DNA of 64,000 bases, from assembly GCA_964463485.1 (NCBI GenBank), contig CAYXDO010000037.1:10819-74818 (forward strand), given 5' to 3'. The translations under genes and the position numbers were made by a program. This document shows, one piece after another, positions 1 to 8,349 of the stretch (its first letter is position 1; every line of letters starts with the position of its first letter). Origin of the DNA: CAYXDO01 sp964463485. Lineage in GTDB: Bacteria; Myxococcota; Kuafuiibacteriia; Kuafuiibacteriales; Kuafuiibacteriaceae. Under the pieces are notes generated by a model. The model made no database searches and had not been told where the DNA came from. It worked only from the letters and a program-made list of their open reading frames with translations.

Positions 1-317
1 TCGGGAAACGGGAGCTCATTGCCGCTCGCCACGCGCACGTCGGCGATCCCGCGTGCGCGGGCCCGTGCGACCATGACGGGAGAGATGTCGATCCCACTCA
101 TTCGGGCCTCCGGATGTGCCTTCGCGAGCTTCTCGAGCAAGTGACCCTGGCCGACGCCGATCTCGAGGAAGTCGGTCCCCGAGAGCGATTCGAGGTAGAG
201 CCCGTCGAAGAACGCGACCTTGTGCTCCTCTCTCCACCGGTCGTAGATCGACTCGCTCGACGAGTCCCAGCGGAAGCGTTGTTGCGTTTCGACGATCGAC
301 CAATCGATTTGTCGCAT
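1..317 (-). CDS. Class I SAM-dependent methyltransferase, N-terminal part (cut by window edge)
   Basis: Reading leftward from an ATG at 317, an open frame runs off the window edge, so only about 105 N-terminal residues are visible. It contains a clear SAM-binding motif I (FLEIGVGQGHLLEKL) followed by a motif with an acidic residue (SGIDIS), as in class I methyltransferases. An in-frame TGA lies 10-12 nt upstream of the ATG, which fixes the start closely. No good ribosome binding site is seen. It is divergent from the ATP-grasp gene at 366. The substrate cannot be told; a role in small-molecule or sugar methylation near the polysaccharide locus is only a guess. Confidence 0.8.
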   Translation of the reverse strand, partial: MRQIDWSIVETQQRFRWDSSSESIYDRWREEHKVAFFDGLYLESLSGTDFLEIGVGQGHLLEKLAKAHPEARMSGIDISPVMVARARARGIADVRVASGNELPFP

Positions 318-365
318 ACATCGATCTCATCACTCTCCGTGCCAAAGCTGGGGACTGGGAAGGGC

Positions 366-1664
366 ATGTGCCTTGCTCTGGTGGGTCGCGTGCGCGTCAA
401 CGAAGTCAGCGAGACGGTCCTGCCTGCCCCGAGCGCTGCGCCGGAGGTGGCCATCTTCGATATCAGCGCTGCGACTGGTATCGCGTTCATTCGTTCCCTC
501 GGTCGTGCGGGCGTACGCATGCGTTTGTTCACCCACGAACGAGTCTCCGCCGGACGCTTCTCGAGATACCAACGAGGCGCGGTGGAACGGTGTCCGAGCC
601 CAGAGCGTCCGGACGAGTTCTCCCCGTGGCTCCGAGAGGCCGTCCAGCGTGGTCGTATCGAAATGATCGCGCCTACGTCGGACGCCATCGCCTTTCACGC
701 GTCCGAGCAGCGCGATGTCTTGCCTCGAGCGTTTTCGAACGTAGCGCCGGAGCGAGAGTCCATCCTGGATTGCCTCTTCAAGGACCGGTTCGACGCAGCT
801 TGCCGCAACGCCGGGTTCGTAGCTCCACCCGCCGTTTTTCCGTCGAGCTTCGAAGACGCCATGAGCGAGGGTTCCCAACTGAGGTTCCCCGTCGTGATCA
901 AGCCGCGCCTCCACCTGGCGGTCGGGTCGACCCGAGGCACGCTCGCACAGACCCCGCGCGAGCTTCGGCGGAAGTACCGACCCTACACGGTCAGCGCAGC
1001 GGGAACGAGGCTGCTCTCGCGGCATCCCGAGATTCGACTCCCGATCATTCAATCGGTCGTCGGAGGCGCGCGTGCGCGGCCTGTGAGTGTCAGCGGTCTT
1101 CTGAGTGACAATTCCGAGCTCGTGGTCGGGCTGGGTTCGATCAAACGCGCGCAGTGGCCCCCTGGCGTAGGTATCGGCTCCGAGTTCGGGTGCTGGCGCG
1201 ATGATGAGATCCAGGACCAAGCCATCGACCTCGTGAAGCAGGTGCTGGGACGGGGGCTGTTCGAGCTCGAGCTCATCTTCGACGAGAGAGAGCCTCGACG
1301 GTGGTATGCGCTCGACCTGAACCCTCGGGCCCATGGGTTCATCTCGCTCGACTGCGCTCGCGGCGCCGATCTCCCGCTCCTTTGGTACCTGACCTCCCTC
1401 GGACGCCCTCTCCCCGAAGTACACCTCCGAGAAGACCTGCGCTGGGTTCACGGGCTCCCGCACTTCATCGGCCGACTCTCCTCGATCTTCGCCGGACCTC
1501 ACCGACGGGCCGCGGCCTCGACTCTGTTCGCGGAAATTTCTCGACCGCCCGTCGACGTGGTGTTCGATCGGACCGATCCCCTCGCAAGCGCAGTCTATGT
1601 TGGGCGACTGCTGCGGCATCCCGGCAGCCTCGTGCGCCCCGGTCTTCGAGCTACGCCGTTGTGA
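366..1664 (+). CDS. ATP-grasp family ligase-like protein
   Basis: Predicted 432-residue protein of the ATP-grasp fold, which makes carboxyl-amine or carboxyl-thiol bonds through acyl-phosphates. Visible signs are an N-terminal Rossmann-like start (VAIFDISAATGIAFIRSLG), the nucleotide-binding lysine in FPVVIKP near the middle, and the metal-binding carboxylate/Asn segment YALDLNPRAHG near the end. The open frame extends upstream to 114, but that part overlaps the divergent methyltransferase and reads as its shadow, so ATG 366 is chosen; GTG 381 is an alternative. It resembles in layout the second ATP-grasp protein at 5333-6571. The substrate is unknown. Being near a polysaccharide operon with a FemAB-like GNAT gene, it could attach an amino acid to a sugar or precursor (inference). 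Confidence 0.75.
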   Translation: MCLALVGRVRVNEVSETVLPAPSAAPEVAIFDISAATGIAFIRSLGRAGVRMRLFTHERVSAGRFSRYQRGAVERCPSPERPDEFSPWLREAVQRGRIEMIAPTSDAIAFHASEQRDVLPRAFSNVAPERESILDCLFKDRFDAACRNAGFVAPPAVFPSSFEDAMSEGSQLRFPVVIKPRLHLAVGSTRGTLAQTPRELRRKYRPYTVSAAGTRLLSRHPEIRLPIIQSVVGGARARPVSVSGLLSDNSELVVGLGSIKRAQWPPGVGIGSEFGCWRDDEIQDQAIDLVKQVLGRGLFELELIFDEREPRRWYALDLNPRAHGFISLDCARGADLPLLWYLTSLGRPLPEVHLREDLRWVHGLPHFIGRLSSIFAGPHRRAAASTLFAEISRPPVDVVFDRTDPLASAVYVGRLLRHPGSLVRPGLRATPL

Positions 1665-2027
1665 AGATCCCGTGACCGGTAAGGTTCCTGCAAGAAAGAT
1701 CCTTCGTGCAGCTACGTGCGGGAAGCGTTCGCCAGGAAGAAGCGGCAATCGACCGGATTGCCCAGGCGAGCGCTCGTGGCGATGCCGGTCGCGTGCCTCG
1801 AGATTCGCGGAGTCGGACCCGCCGGAGCGAAGTCTCCGGCGCGATCCACGGCCGGCGAGGACGTCGCACGCGCGCGCGACTCGCGGAAAAATTTCGCGAG
1901 CCGACGCGGACTCCTCCATGTCCCGCCGAGCTGAACGACCGCTCTCGCACTGGGCAGAGCGGATCAGGCATGGCCACCCGAAAAAAGGGAATCTCGGTGA
2001 CCTTGTCGAAGCGAAACGAGGCGGATC
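1665..2027. other. Gene-free leader region before the sigma-54 activator
   Basis: About 360 nt with no convincing coding frame; frames that stay open on either strand show no recognisable domain. The one structured element is the 21-nt near-palindrome at 1878-1898. No sigma-54 type promoter with correct GG-N10-GC spacing was found. Confidence 0.5.
1878..1898. promoter_or_regulatory. 21-nt near-perfect palindrome, possible operator
   Basis: CTCGCG and CGCGAG arms enclose an AT-rich centre (GAAAAATTT). Apart from the centre and one G/T pair, all positions are symmetric. It lies 130 nt upstream of the start of the sigma-54 activator at 2028, in otherwise GC-rich gene-free DNA. It could bind a dimeric regulator or form a hairpin; neither is shown. 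Confidence 0.35.
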
Positions 2028-3365
2028 ATGCACGACGAACCTACGATTCTGGTGGCAGACGATGAGTGTGGCGCTCGATTTGCGCTGAGAGACCGACTCG
2101 CAGACCGCGGATACCGCGTGCTCGAGGCTGAGAATGGCGCAGGCGTACTCACTCGCGTGGGCGAGGTGGACCTCGTGCTACTGAACTCGAATCTCCCCGA
2201 CGTGACCGGTCATACAGTGATCGGTCGAATCAAACGACAGGCCCCGGGTGTACCGGTCATCATGCTTACCGGTCACCCGTCGATAGAGAACGCGGTCGAA
2301 TACATCAAGGCCGGCGCCTATCATTGCCTCGACACGCAAATTCTCGATTCCGAGAGTGTACTCGAGTGGGTCGCGCGCGCGCTCGAGCGCCGAGCGATGG
2401 AGTCTCGCGGGCTCGAGGGGGTGATAGGCGAGTCGCCTGCGATGCGAGAAGTGAAAGTCTTGATCGAGCGCGTAGCGACCTCCACAGCCACGACCGCGCT
2501 CCTCGTCGGCGAGTCAGGAACTGGAAAGGACCGGGCGGCTCGAGCCATTCACGAGCTGAGCGCGCGGGCGACTCGGCCGTTCATGAACATCACGTGCTCC
2601 GCGCTCCCCGAGGAGCTCCTCGAGAGTGAGCTGTTCGGTCACGAGCGGGGCGCGTTCACCGACGCGAAGACGATGCGCCGAGGACTGTTCGAGCTCGGCA
2701 ATGGAGGGACCATCTTCCTCGACGAGATCGGCGAGATGTCGGCGCGAATCCAAGCCAAGCTGCTGCGATTCCTGGATTCGAAGCAGTTCGTGAGAGTCGG
2801 CGGGAGTGACGACATTCAGCTCGACGCGCGGATTCTGGCGGCGACGAATCGCGACCTCGCGGCGGCCGTGGCCGACAAGTCCTTCAGGGAGGATCTCTAT
2901 TATCGGCTCAACGTGGTCACGATTCGCCTTCCCCCTCTGCGGGAGCGCGGAGACGACGTACTCCTGCTCGCGGATTCGCTGCTCGCCGAGATTTCGGCGA
3001 AACTCGCGAAGCCCTGCGTGATCGGCGAGGCGGCCAAGGAGCTGCTCCTCCGCTACCCTTGGCCTGGAAACGTGCGAGAGCTTCGCAACGCGCTCGAACG
3101 CGCGGCGCTTCTTGCGGTCGACGAGGTGCTCGAGCCCGAGGACTTCCGACTTCGCGAGGAGGTCCTCGCGCCGGTGCAGCCGTTCGTTCGGTTCCGCCTT
3201 CCCGAAGAAGGCATCGATTTCGAGGCCTTCGAGCGTACCCTCGTCACCGAAGCCCTCGAGCGGACGGGCGGCAACTCGGCGCGAGCCGGCCGCTACCTCG
3301 GGATGAATCGAGACCAGATGCGGTACCGCATCAAGAAATTCGGGCTCGACGCCAAGGCGCACTGA
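2028..3365 (+). CDS. NtrC-family sigma-54 activator with degenerate receiver domain
   Basis: This 445-residue enhancer-binding protein has a receiver domain (about 1-120), an AAA+ sigma-54 interaction domain (about 135-370) and a Fis-type HTH at the C-terminus (TGGNSARAGRYLGMNRDQM). The AAA+ core is intact: Walker A GESGTGK near 160-168, the sigma-54 contact loop as GAFTDA near 208, Walker B IFLDEIGE near 229. The receiver is not: the acidic pair D11-D12 and T81 are kept, but the expected phosphoacceptor Asp at 53 is Asn (VLLNSNLPD), and the conserved Lys near 103 is Thr. Phospho-control as in NtrC therefore looks unlikely, so it may be constitutive or ligand- or partner-gated. The start has a GAGGCGGAT ribosome site. 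No partner kinase is adjacent. It may act at the sigma-54-like sites near 6634 and 8666 (inference). Confidence 0.9.
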   Translation: MHDEPTILVADDECGARFALRDRLADRGYRVLEAENGAGVLTRVGEVDLVLLNSNLPDVTGHTVIGRIKRQAPGVPVIMLTGHPSIENAVEYIKAGAYHCLDTQILDSESVLEWVARALERRAMESRGLEGVIGESPAMREVKVLIERVATSTATTALLVGESGTGKDRAARAIHELSARATRPFMNITCSALPEELLESELFGHERGAFTDAKTMRRGLFELGNGGTIFLDEIGEMSARIQAKLLRFLDSKQFVRVGGSDDIQLDARILAATNRDLAAAVADKSFREDLYYRLNVVTIRLPPLRERGDDVLLLADSLLAEISAKLAKPCVIGEAAKELLLRYPWPGNVRELRNALERAALLAVDEVLEPEDFRLREEVLAPVQPFVRFRLPEEGIDFEAFERTLVTEALERTGGNSARAGRYLGMNRDQMRYRIKKFGLDAKAH

Positions 3366-3569
3366 GGCACCGTAAGGAAATAACTTGCAGCATTCCCAGC
3401 CTTTCCACGAATGCACCAGGGCCCGTATCCTACTGCCTCAAGGCGACGCTAGGGATCCTCAAAGGCCATCGGGGTCCAGGTTAATTCGGTAATTCCTCTG
3501 ACGAGCACCGATCGTTCGTTGACGAGCCCCAGGGCACCGTAGAGGCGCAGGGTTCCGAGGCCGCCAGAC

Positions 3570-4502
3570 TCACTCGTCGAAGCAGCTCATTTCGTACTCG
3601 GTCAGCAGATCGACCACACCGTCGGCGTCGCGATCGAGCTCGGAGCGCGCGATGGATCCGTCGCTTCGAACGTAGTGAACCGTGACGACGTCGATGCCCC
3701 CGTCGCCGTCGACATCGACTCTCCAAGTCGTGGTGCTCAGGTCGCCCGCCTCGGCATAGTCCCAGGTCTCGACGCGATCGATGATTTCGTCCGCGTTCCA
3801 GTCCGCGTCCTGACGCACGATGCGATCGAGCTCGTCGTGACGCTGAACGACCCTCGAGTCGGCGGCGCCGTCGGCGTCGACGTCTTCCTCCCAACTCAGG
3901 AGATTACCATTCGAGTCGTGACGTTCGACGACGCGGGCATCGACGCTGCCATCTAGGTCCCAGTCGTCTTCGAACGAGTCAGTCGTGCCCGCGTACGCGT
4001 AGGTCCGTCGTAAGTCAGGCTCGGGATCGTCGTCGAGGTCGGCGTCGGAGTACCGCCGCGAGTCACCCTCGAAGAAATGTTGCCACCAATCTTCGACGGC
4101 GCCATCCGCGTCTACATCGAGGGTCTCGCGAATCAGATGGTCTGCTGGATCGTACTCGTACTCCTCGATGCGATCGACGACACCATCGGCGTTCCGGTCG
4201 CTTTCGGACCGGATGAGGCGCCACTTTTGGTCGAAGATCGTCGTATGCCGCTCGACGACGGAGCCGCTTCGCGCGTTTACGACGGCGAGCTCGCAGCGAT
4301 GGCGTTCCAACGGGCTTGCGATGGAGCCTGGTAGCTCGGTGCCAGGGGTTGGGTCCGTCGTCTCCACGCCGGGTGCGTCGTCGCCGCCTGGGCCGAGGTC
4401 GCCTCCGCCACAGGCGCCGGTGGTCAGCGCAGCGACGCAGCAGGCCTTTCGGGCCGAGGTCCAAACAAAGTGGTTGAAGAAGGGACGGGCAAGTAAACTC
4501 AT
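3570..4502 (-). CDS. Lipoprotein with eight calcium-type (DxDxDG) repeats
   Basis: 310-residue exported protein. The ATG at 4502 has a strong AGGAGG ribosome site 7 nt away. The N-terminus is hydrophobic and ends in TTGACGGG, a plausible lipobox, followed by a Gly/Pro/Asp-rich linker. From about residue 90 there are eight units of about 26 residues, each starting with a DxDxDGxxD-like loop (DRNADGVVD, DVDADGAVE, DLDGSVDAR and others) and continuing with aromatic/His-rich strands. Such loops resemble type-3/EF-hand-like calcium-binding repeats mixed with RHS/YD-like spacing. It probably sits in the outer membrane or outside the cell. It follows the metallophosphoesterase gene by 48 nt on the same strand. 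Function unknown; adhesion or matrix binding are possibilities only. Confidence 0.8.
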   Translation of the reverse strand: MSLLARPFFNHFVWTSARKACCVAALTTGACGGGDLGPGGDDAPGVETTDPTPGTELPGSIASPLERHRCELAVVNARSGSVVERHTTIFDQKWRLIRSESDRNADGVVDRIEEYEYDPADHLIRETLDVDADGAVEDWWQHFFEGDSRRYSDADLDDDPEPDLRRTYAYAGTTDSFEDDWDLDGSVDARVVERHDSNGNLLSWEEDVDADGAADSRVVQRHDELDRIVRQDADWNADEIIDRVETWDYAEAGDLSTTTWRVDVDGDGGIDVVTVHYVRSDGSIARSELDRDADGVVDLLTEYEMSCFDE

Positions 4503-4550
4503 GACTGATCCTCCTACGCGGTGGGCCGCGCTTTCTCTCCATTTCGGAGT

Positions 4551-5336
4551 CTAAAGAGTCCAGTGAAGCCATCGCGCCACGGCGACTCGGCGAGGTCGTT
4601 TCTCGGGAACCTCCTCGTGCGGTGGGTCGGGGAGCCCGGCCCGAATTCTCTTCTCGCGGGTTCGTTCATGTTCGTAGGGAAGCGCGAATGACTCGACCCG
4701 GCCGAGGTCGTCGTCGTATCGGACGTACCTGGCGAGGTGAGTTCCGTCGCGGGGCTGCCCGACCGAGCCCGGGTTCAGGAGCCAGGTGCCGCGGAGTCGA
4801 CGCGTGTCGACTCCGGACTCGCCCGCGGTGAGCGGAAGAAAGCCCAATCCGTTTGCGGCCATCGTGGGCTGATGAGTATGGCCGCACACGATTAGGCGGG
4901 CAGTGGGAGCCCGCACCACCGCATGATTCAGGAGCTCTTTGGCGGCACGCGCGGAGGCGACGTAAGTTTGTGTGTTCTCCCAGGCACCGTGAAAAACCGC
5001 GATCTCGGCGCTCGGACGCAGGACGAGAGGGAGCGACGCGAGCCAGGAGAGCGACTCCGTCGACAAGGCTCGTCGTGTCCAGGCCCACCCCACCGCAGCC
5101 ACGGCAGCTGAATGGGTGGGTTCGATTCGCCCGAGCACACGTTCGTCGTGGTTACCGACGACACAAGCCACTCGTCGACTTTTGAGGAGCGCCGCGCACG
5201 CCTCCGGGTCAGGCCCGTACCCGACGATGTCGCCGGCGCAAATCACTCGCGCCCCTTCCCACTCACCCAGATGGTCCAAGACCGCCGTCAGGGCCTCCAG
5301 GTTGGCGTGAACGTCTGCGAGGATCGCCCACCTCAC
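4551..5336 (-). CDS. Metallophosphoesterase family protein (calcineurin-like)
   Basis: 261-residue protein with the full set of metallophosphoesterase motifs in order: DVHAN (DxH), GDIVGYGPDP (GDxxxG), GNHDE (GNHD), FHGAW and CGHTHQP (GHTH). These bind the two-metal centre that hydrolyses phosphomonoesters or phosphodiesters. It matches the small YfcE/ApaH-like group, often phosphodiesterases. The open frame extends to 5531, but that extra part is proline/arginine-rich and covers the next gene, so GTG 5336 is chosen, giving a GTGA overlap with the stop of the ATP-grasp gene. This overlap implies translational coupling and perhaps work on a product of that enzyme. Substrate unknown; probably cytoplasmic because no signal peptide is seen. 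Confidence 0.85.
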   Translation of the reverse strand: MRWAILADVHANLEALTAVLDHLGEWEGARVICAGDIVGYGPDPEACAALLKSRRVACVVGNHDERVLGRIEPTHSAAVAAVGWAWTRRALSTESLSWLASLPLVLRPSAEIAVFHGAWENTQTYVASARAAKELLNHAVVRAPTARLIVCGHTHQPTMAANGLGFLPLTAGESGVDTRRLRGTWLLNPGSVGQPRDGTHLARYVRYDDDLGRVESFALPYEHERTREKRIRAGLPDPPHEEVPEKRPRRVAVARWLHWTL

Positions 5337-6571
5337 GATGTGCCTCGGCCTCTCACGAGGCGCTGAGTTCGGTCGAGGAGTGAGTAGAGGAACGGGCCAG
5401 GGTCCGAGAGTCGTGGCGCCTCGACGATTTGGGCCGTGAAGACCTCGCGGGCCCACGCTCCGAAGGCCCGAACATCGGGCGTACGGTCCTCGAACCGGGC
5501 CCAGAAGTCCCGGCCGACCCCTCCCACCCATCGAACGTGCCGTTCCACGCGCGACACTCCGCCCCGAATCGCTCCGGGTTGGACGAGATCGACGTAGACG
5601 AGATAAGGTAGATTGACGCCGGCCAAGGCTCCAGGGTGATGCCAGAGGTTGAAGCGCGGGTTCGCCTCGAGCAGGTAGAGACCCCCGCTGAATGGGTCGC
5701 GCTTGAAGTCCAGCTTGACCACGCCGCTGAAGCCCATTCGCTCACAAATGTCCCTTCCGAGGGTTCGAAGCGGGGCATTGTCGTCCACCACGACGTAGGT
5801 GCTGAGGCCGTAAGTGGCGGGATAGGTCCGAACCTTGTGGCCGGTGAACTCACCGACGACCTCGCCTCCGGGCCGAACGTACGCGTGATAGCTGAGGAGG
5901 TTCGACTCGTCGCCAGGAATGGCTTGCTGGAGCAGGACGTCGGTGGGATGACGCTGAAGCCACGGACGCAGTCGTTTGAGCTCAGTGGGGCCGCGGACGT
6001 GAATCGCCTTTCCCCGAGCATTCGCCGCCACGAGCAAATCACTTCCGAACCAACCCTCCCGCCGATTGGGTTTGATCACCGCAGGAAACCGGGTCCAGCG
6101 ATCGAGCTCCGGACCCCAGTCGAGCCCATGCACGAGGCAAAGCCCAGGCGGCACCGGAAGGCCGAGCTTCTCCGCGAAGGTCTGGAAGCGGAGCTTGTCC
6201 ACAAGATCCTCGACCAGCGCGGGAGGTGGCAACATGACGCGGAAGTGCCGCTCTACTCTCTCGCGGGCGCGAGACACGGCGAGCAGATCATGGTCCCCCT
6301 GGTAGAACAGAACGGGTCGATCGTCCCCAGCCGACGCATTGAGAATACGGATCGCGCCCTCGGGGTCCACTTCGAAGTGCTCCACCTCCACGACGTCCGA
6401 GACGAACCGAGACCACCGCTCAGCGCCGTTGGGATTCGATGTGACGAGTCGCGATCTCACGCCCTCTCGACCCAGCGCCCGAACCAAACTCAGATCTCCG
6501 ATGACGAAGGCTTCCGGTCGTGCACCGAGCGCTGCTGGGTCTTTGAGGCGACCAACTTCGGATTTCCACAT
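5333..6571 (-). CDS. ATP-grasp family ligase-like protein, second copy type
   Basis: 412-residue ATP-grasp protein. The N-terminal domain begins AFVIGDLSLVRALGREGV, very like the start of the 366-1664 protein. The ATP-binding lysine is in FPAVIKPNRREGWFG, further core strands include GVVKLDFKRD, and the metal-binding segment is LLEANPRFNLWHH. This organisation is typical of carboxylate-amine ligases. ATG 6571 is chosen; a GTG at 6580 is also in frame. The gene overlaps the metallophosphoesterase by 4 nt and is divergent from the GH44 gene, whose sigma-54-like promoter lies in the shared 120-nt gap. The substrate is unknown. Two ATP-grasp genes flanking one polysaccharide region suggest peptide-like or amide decoration of a sugar polymer (inference). 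Confidence 0.8.
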   Translation of the reverse strand: MWKSEVGRLKDPAALGARPEAFVIGDLSLVRALGREGVRSRLVTSNPNGAERWSRFVSDVVEVEHFEVDPEGAIRILNASAGDDRPVLFYQGDHDLLAVSRARERVERHFRVMLPPPALVEDLVDKLRFQTFAEKLGLPVPPGLCLVHGLDWGPELDRWTRFPAVIKPNRREGWFGSDLLVAANARGKAIHVRGPTELKRLRPWLQRHPTDVLLQQAIPGDESNLLSYHAYVRPGGEVVGEFTGHKVRTYPATYGLSTYVVVDDNAPLRTLGRDICERMGFSGVVKLDFKRDPFSGGLYLLEANPRFNLWHHPGALAGVNLPYLVYVDLVQPGAIRGGVSRVERHVRWVGGVGRDFWARFEDRTPDVRAFGAWAREVFTAQIVEAPRLSDPGPFLYSLLDRTQRLVRGRGTS

Positions 6572-6633
6572 GAGGTCCACTCAAGCACGTCGTGTACCAA
6601 CTCACCTCGTTTCTGCGCGACGTCGAAGTGCGG

Positions 6634-6649
6634 TGGCACGAGGTCTGCA
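6634..6649 (+). promoter_or_regulatory. Candidate sigma-54 (-24/-12) promoter for the GH44 gene
   Basis: TGGCACG at 6634-6640, four bases, then CTGCA ending at 6649. Compared with the consensus TGGCACGNNNNTTGCW, 11 of 12 defined bases match and the GG-to-GC spacing of 10 nt is exact. Transcription would start near 6660, leaving about 30 nt to the GTG start at 6691 with its GAGGAG ribosome site in between. Confidence 0.7.
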
Positions 6650-6690
6650 CGGCTTCGTTGCTGGCCCACCGGGCATCGAGGAGCGACCGA

Positions 6691-8349
6691 GTGAACCAAC
6701 GACGAGCGCAAGCATGGAGCCGATATCCCGCCTCGGCGCTCCTGCTTGTCGTCGTGTTCCTCGGTTGTTCCCAGACGAACGCCGAGCCCTCTTTGGATGG
6801 ACGCGGCGGTCGGCTCCTCGACGCCCGGCGTGGCCTCACCGACGTTCGATTCTCCGTGAATACGAGTCGTGGTCGAAGGCCCATCTCCCCGTTCATCTAC
6901 GGAGTCAACGCTGACGCCCCGATCGACGCGTATCGCGCACGTTTTTACCGCATCGGCGGTAATCGTTGGAGTACATACAATTGGGAGATCAACGCTTCGA
7001 ACGCGGGCTCCGACTACTTTCATCAGAACGACGACTATCTCGGCGGAGGCACCCAGCCAGGAGAAGCGGTCCGCAGTCGATACGCGCTCGCGAAATCGGC
7101 CGGCGCGACCGGCCTGATTACGGTACCCATGGCCGGACTGGTTGCCAAAGACAAGTTCGGCGACGGGGACATCTCCTTGACGAAGGAGTTCAAATCGCGA
7201 CGTCTCGCCGCCTCCATCCTCACCCTCCCCGTTCGTTCGAACAGGTTCCGTCGTTCGAGCCTCTTTCCAGACTCCACAGACGAGGTGGTCAATCAGGCCG
7301 AGTTCATCTCGTGGCTCGTAGAGCTCGCGGGCGCCGACCCGCTCTTCCTATCCCTTGACAACGAGCCCGCGCTCTGGCCTTCGACCCATCCGAGGATTCA
7401 TCCGCATCCGGTCCGGTACGACGAGCTCATTGGGCGCTCGATCGAGCTGGCGACAGCCATCCGAGTCCTCGCTCCGGGCGCGATGGTGTTTGGGCCGGTG
7501 AGTTACGGCTTTCAGGAGATGGTGAACCTCCAGTCGGCTCCCGACGCGCGCGGACGCGACTTTCTCGAGGTGTACCTACGGGAGATGAAGGAAGCCCATC
7601 GGCGCTCGAAACGCCGCCTGCTCGACGTGCTGGACGTTCATTGGTATCCAGAGGTTCGAGCGGGGGAGACGAAAGTATTGGGACAAGACGGAGGCTCCCC
7701 GGAGCTGATCGCGGCGAGAGTCATGGCTCCTCGGTCCCTGTGGGACCCGAAGTTCGTGGAGGAAAGTTGGATCACCGACTATCTCGGGGGACCGATTCGC
7801 TTGATCCCGCGTCTGCGAGAGAAGATCGATCGCGTCTATCCGGGGACTCGCCTCGCCGTCACCGAGTACTCGTACGGGGGCGGAGCTCACATCTCAGGAG
7901 CCGTGGCGCAGGCAGAGGTGTTGGGGATCTTTGGCCGTGAGGGTGTGTTCGCTGCGGCGCTGTGGGCCCACGGCCAGTCCGATACTTCGTTCATTCAAGC
8001 GGCGTTTCGTATGTTCCTGGACTTCGACGGTCAGGGGGCGCACTTCGGAGACACCTCCGTCGAGGCCGGCACGAACGATCCGGACCGAACCTCGCTCTAC
8101 GCCAGCATCGAGGCCGACCATCCCAATCGGATGGTGGTGGTCACCATCAACCGCAGCAACGACGCGCTCCGCGTCGAGCTGGTGATCGAGCACCCCGAGC
8201 GTCTGCGGGTCCAGGGCGAAGCGCGACTCGAAGGGGACCGTCCCGTGCCCTCGTATCCGGTCACGAAGCCGGAATCGATCGGCCCGAATCGATTCATTGC
8301 GAGCCTGCCGCCGATGAGTGTCACCACGTACTCTTTCGCGGAAGAGTGA
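6691..8349 (+). CDS. GH44-type glycoside hydrolase lipoprotein
   Basis: 552-residue secreted enzyme of glycoside hydrolase family 44, a family of endo-beta-1,4-glucanases/xyloglucanases. Family marks are the opening ISPFIYGVNAD, FYRIGGNRWSTYNWE, the acid/base Glu in LDNEPALW (about E225) and the nucleophile Glu in VTEYSYGGG (about E392), followed by a beta-sandwich tail. The GTG at 6691 has GAGGAG 7 nt upstream and opens directly into a signal peptide with lipobox FLGC (Cys26), so it should be a lipoprotein at the outer membrane. A longer frame from 6592 runs through the promoter and is rejected. Placed just before an exopolysaccharide operon, it could trim the polymer made there, or it could digest external plant-type glucan (inference). 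Confidence 0.88.
   Translation: MNQRRAQAWSRYPASALLLVVVFLGCSQTNAEPSLDGRGGRLLDARRGLTDVRFSVNTSRGRRPISPFIYGVNADAPIDAYRARFYRIGGNRWSTYNWEINASNAGSDYFHQNDDYLGGGTQPGEAVRSRYALAKSAGATGLITVPMAGLVAKDKFGDGDISLTKEFKSRRLAASILTLPVRSNRFRRSSLFPDSTDEVVNQAEFISWLVELAGADPLFLSLDNEPALWPSTHPRIHPHPVRYDELIGRSIELATAIRVLAPGAMVFGPVSYGFQEMVNLQSAPDARGRDFLEVYLREMKEAHRRSKRRLLDVLDVHWYPEVRAGETKVLGQDGGSPELIAARVMAPRSLWDPKFVEESWITDYLGGPIRLIPRLREKIDRVYPGTRLAVTEYSYGGGAHISGAVAQAEVLGIFGREGVFAAALWAHGQSDTSFIQAAFRMFLDFDGQGAHFGDTSVEAGTNDPDRTSLYASIEADHPNRMVVVTINRSNDALRVELVIEHPERLRVQGEARLEGDRPVPSYPVTKPESIGPNRFIASLPPMSVTTYSFAEE

Noticed and set aside
330..344. TGGCACG -24-like box on the minus strand before the partial methyltransferase
   Set aside because: The matching -12 position reads GA instead of GC, and the start would fall at the ATG itself; too weak to call.
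114..365. N-terminal extension of the ATP-grasp frame
   Set aside because: It overlaps the divergent methyltransferase and reads as its shadow; the family-like N-terminus starts after 366.
330..2033. 567-residue minus-strand open frame
   Set aside because: Arg/Gly/Ser-rich shadow of the ATP-grasp gene with no domain; high GC keeps several frames open.
6592..6690. Upstream extension of the GH44 gene
   Set aside because: It would run through the sigma-54-like promoter and put 33 residues before a clean signal peptide that starts at GTG 6691.
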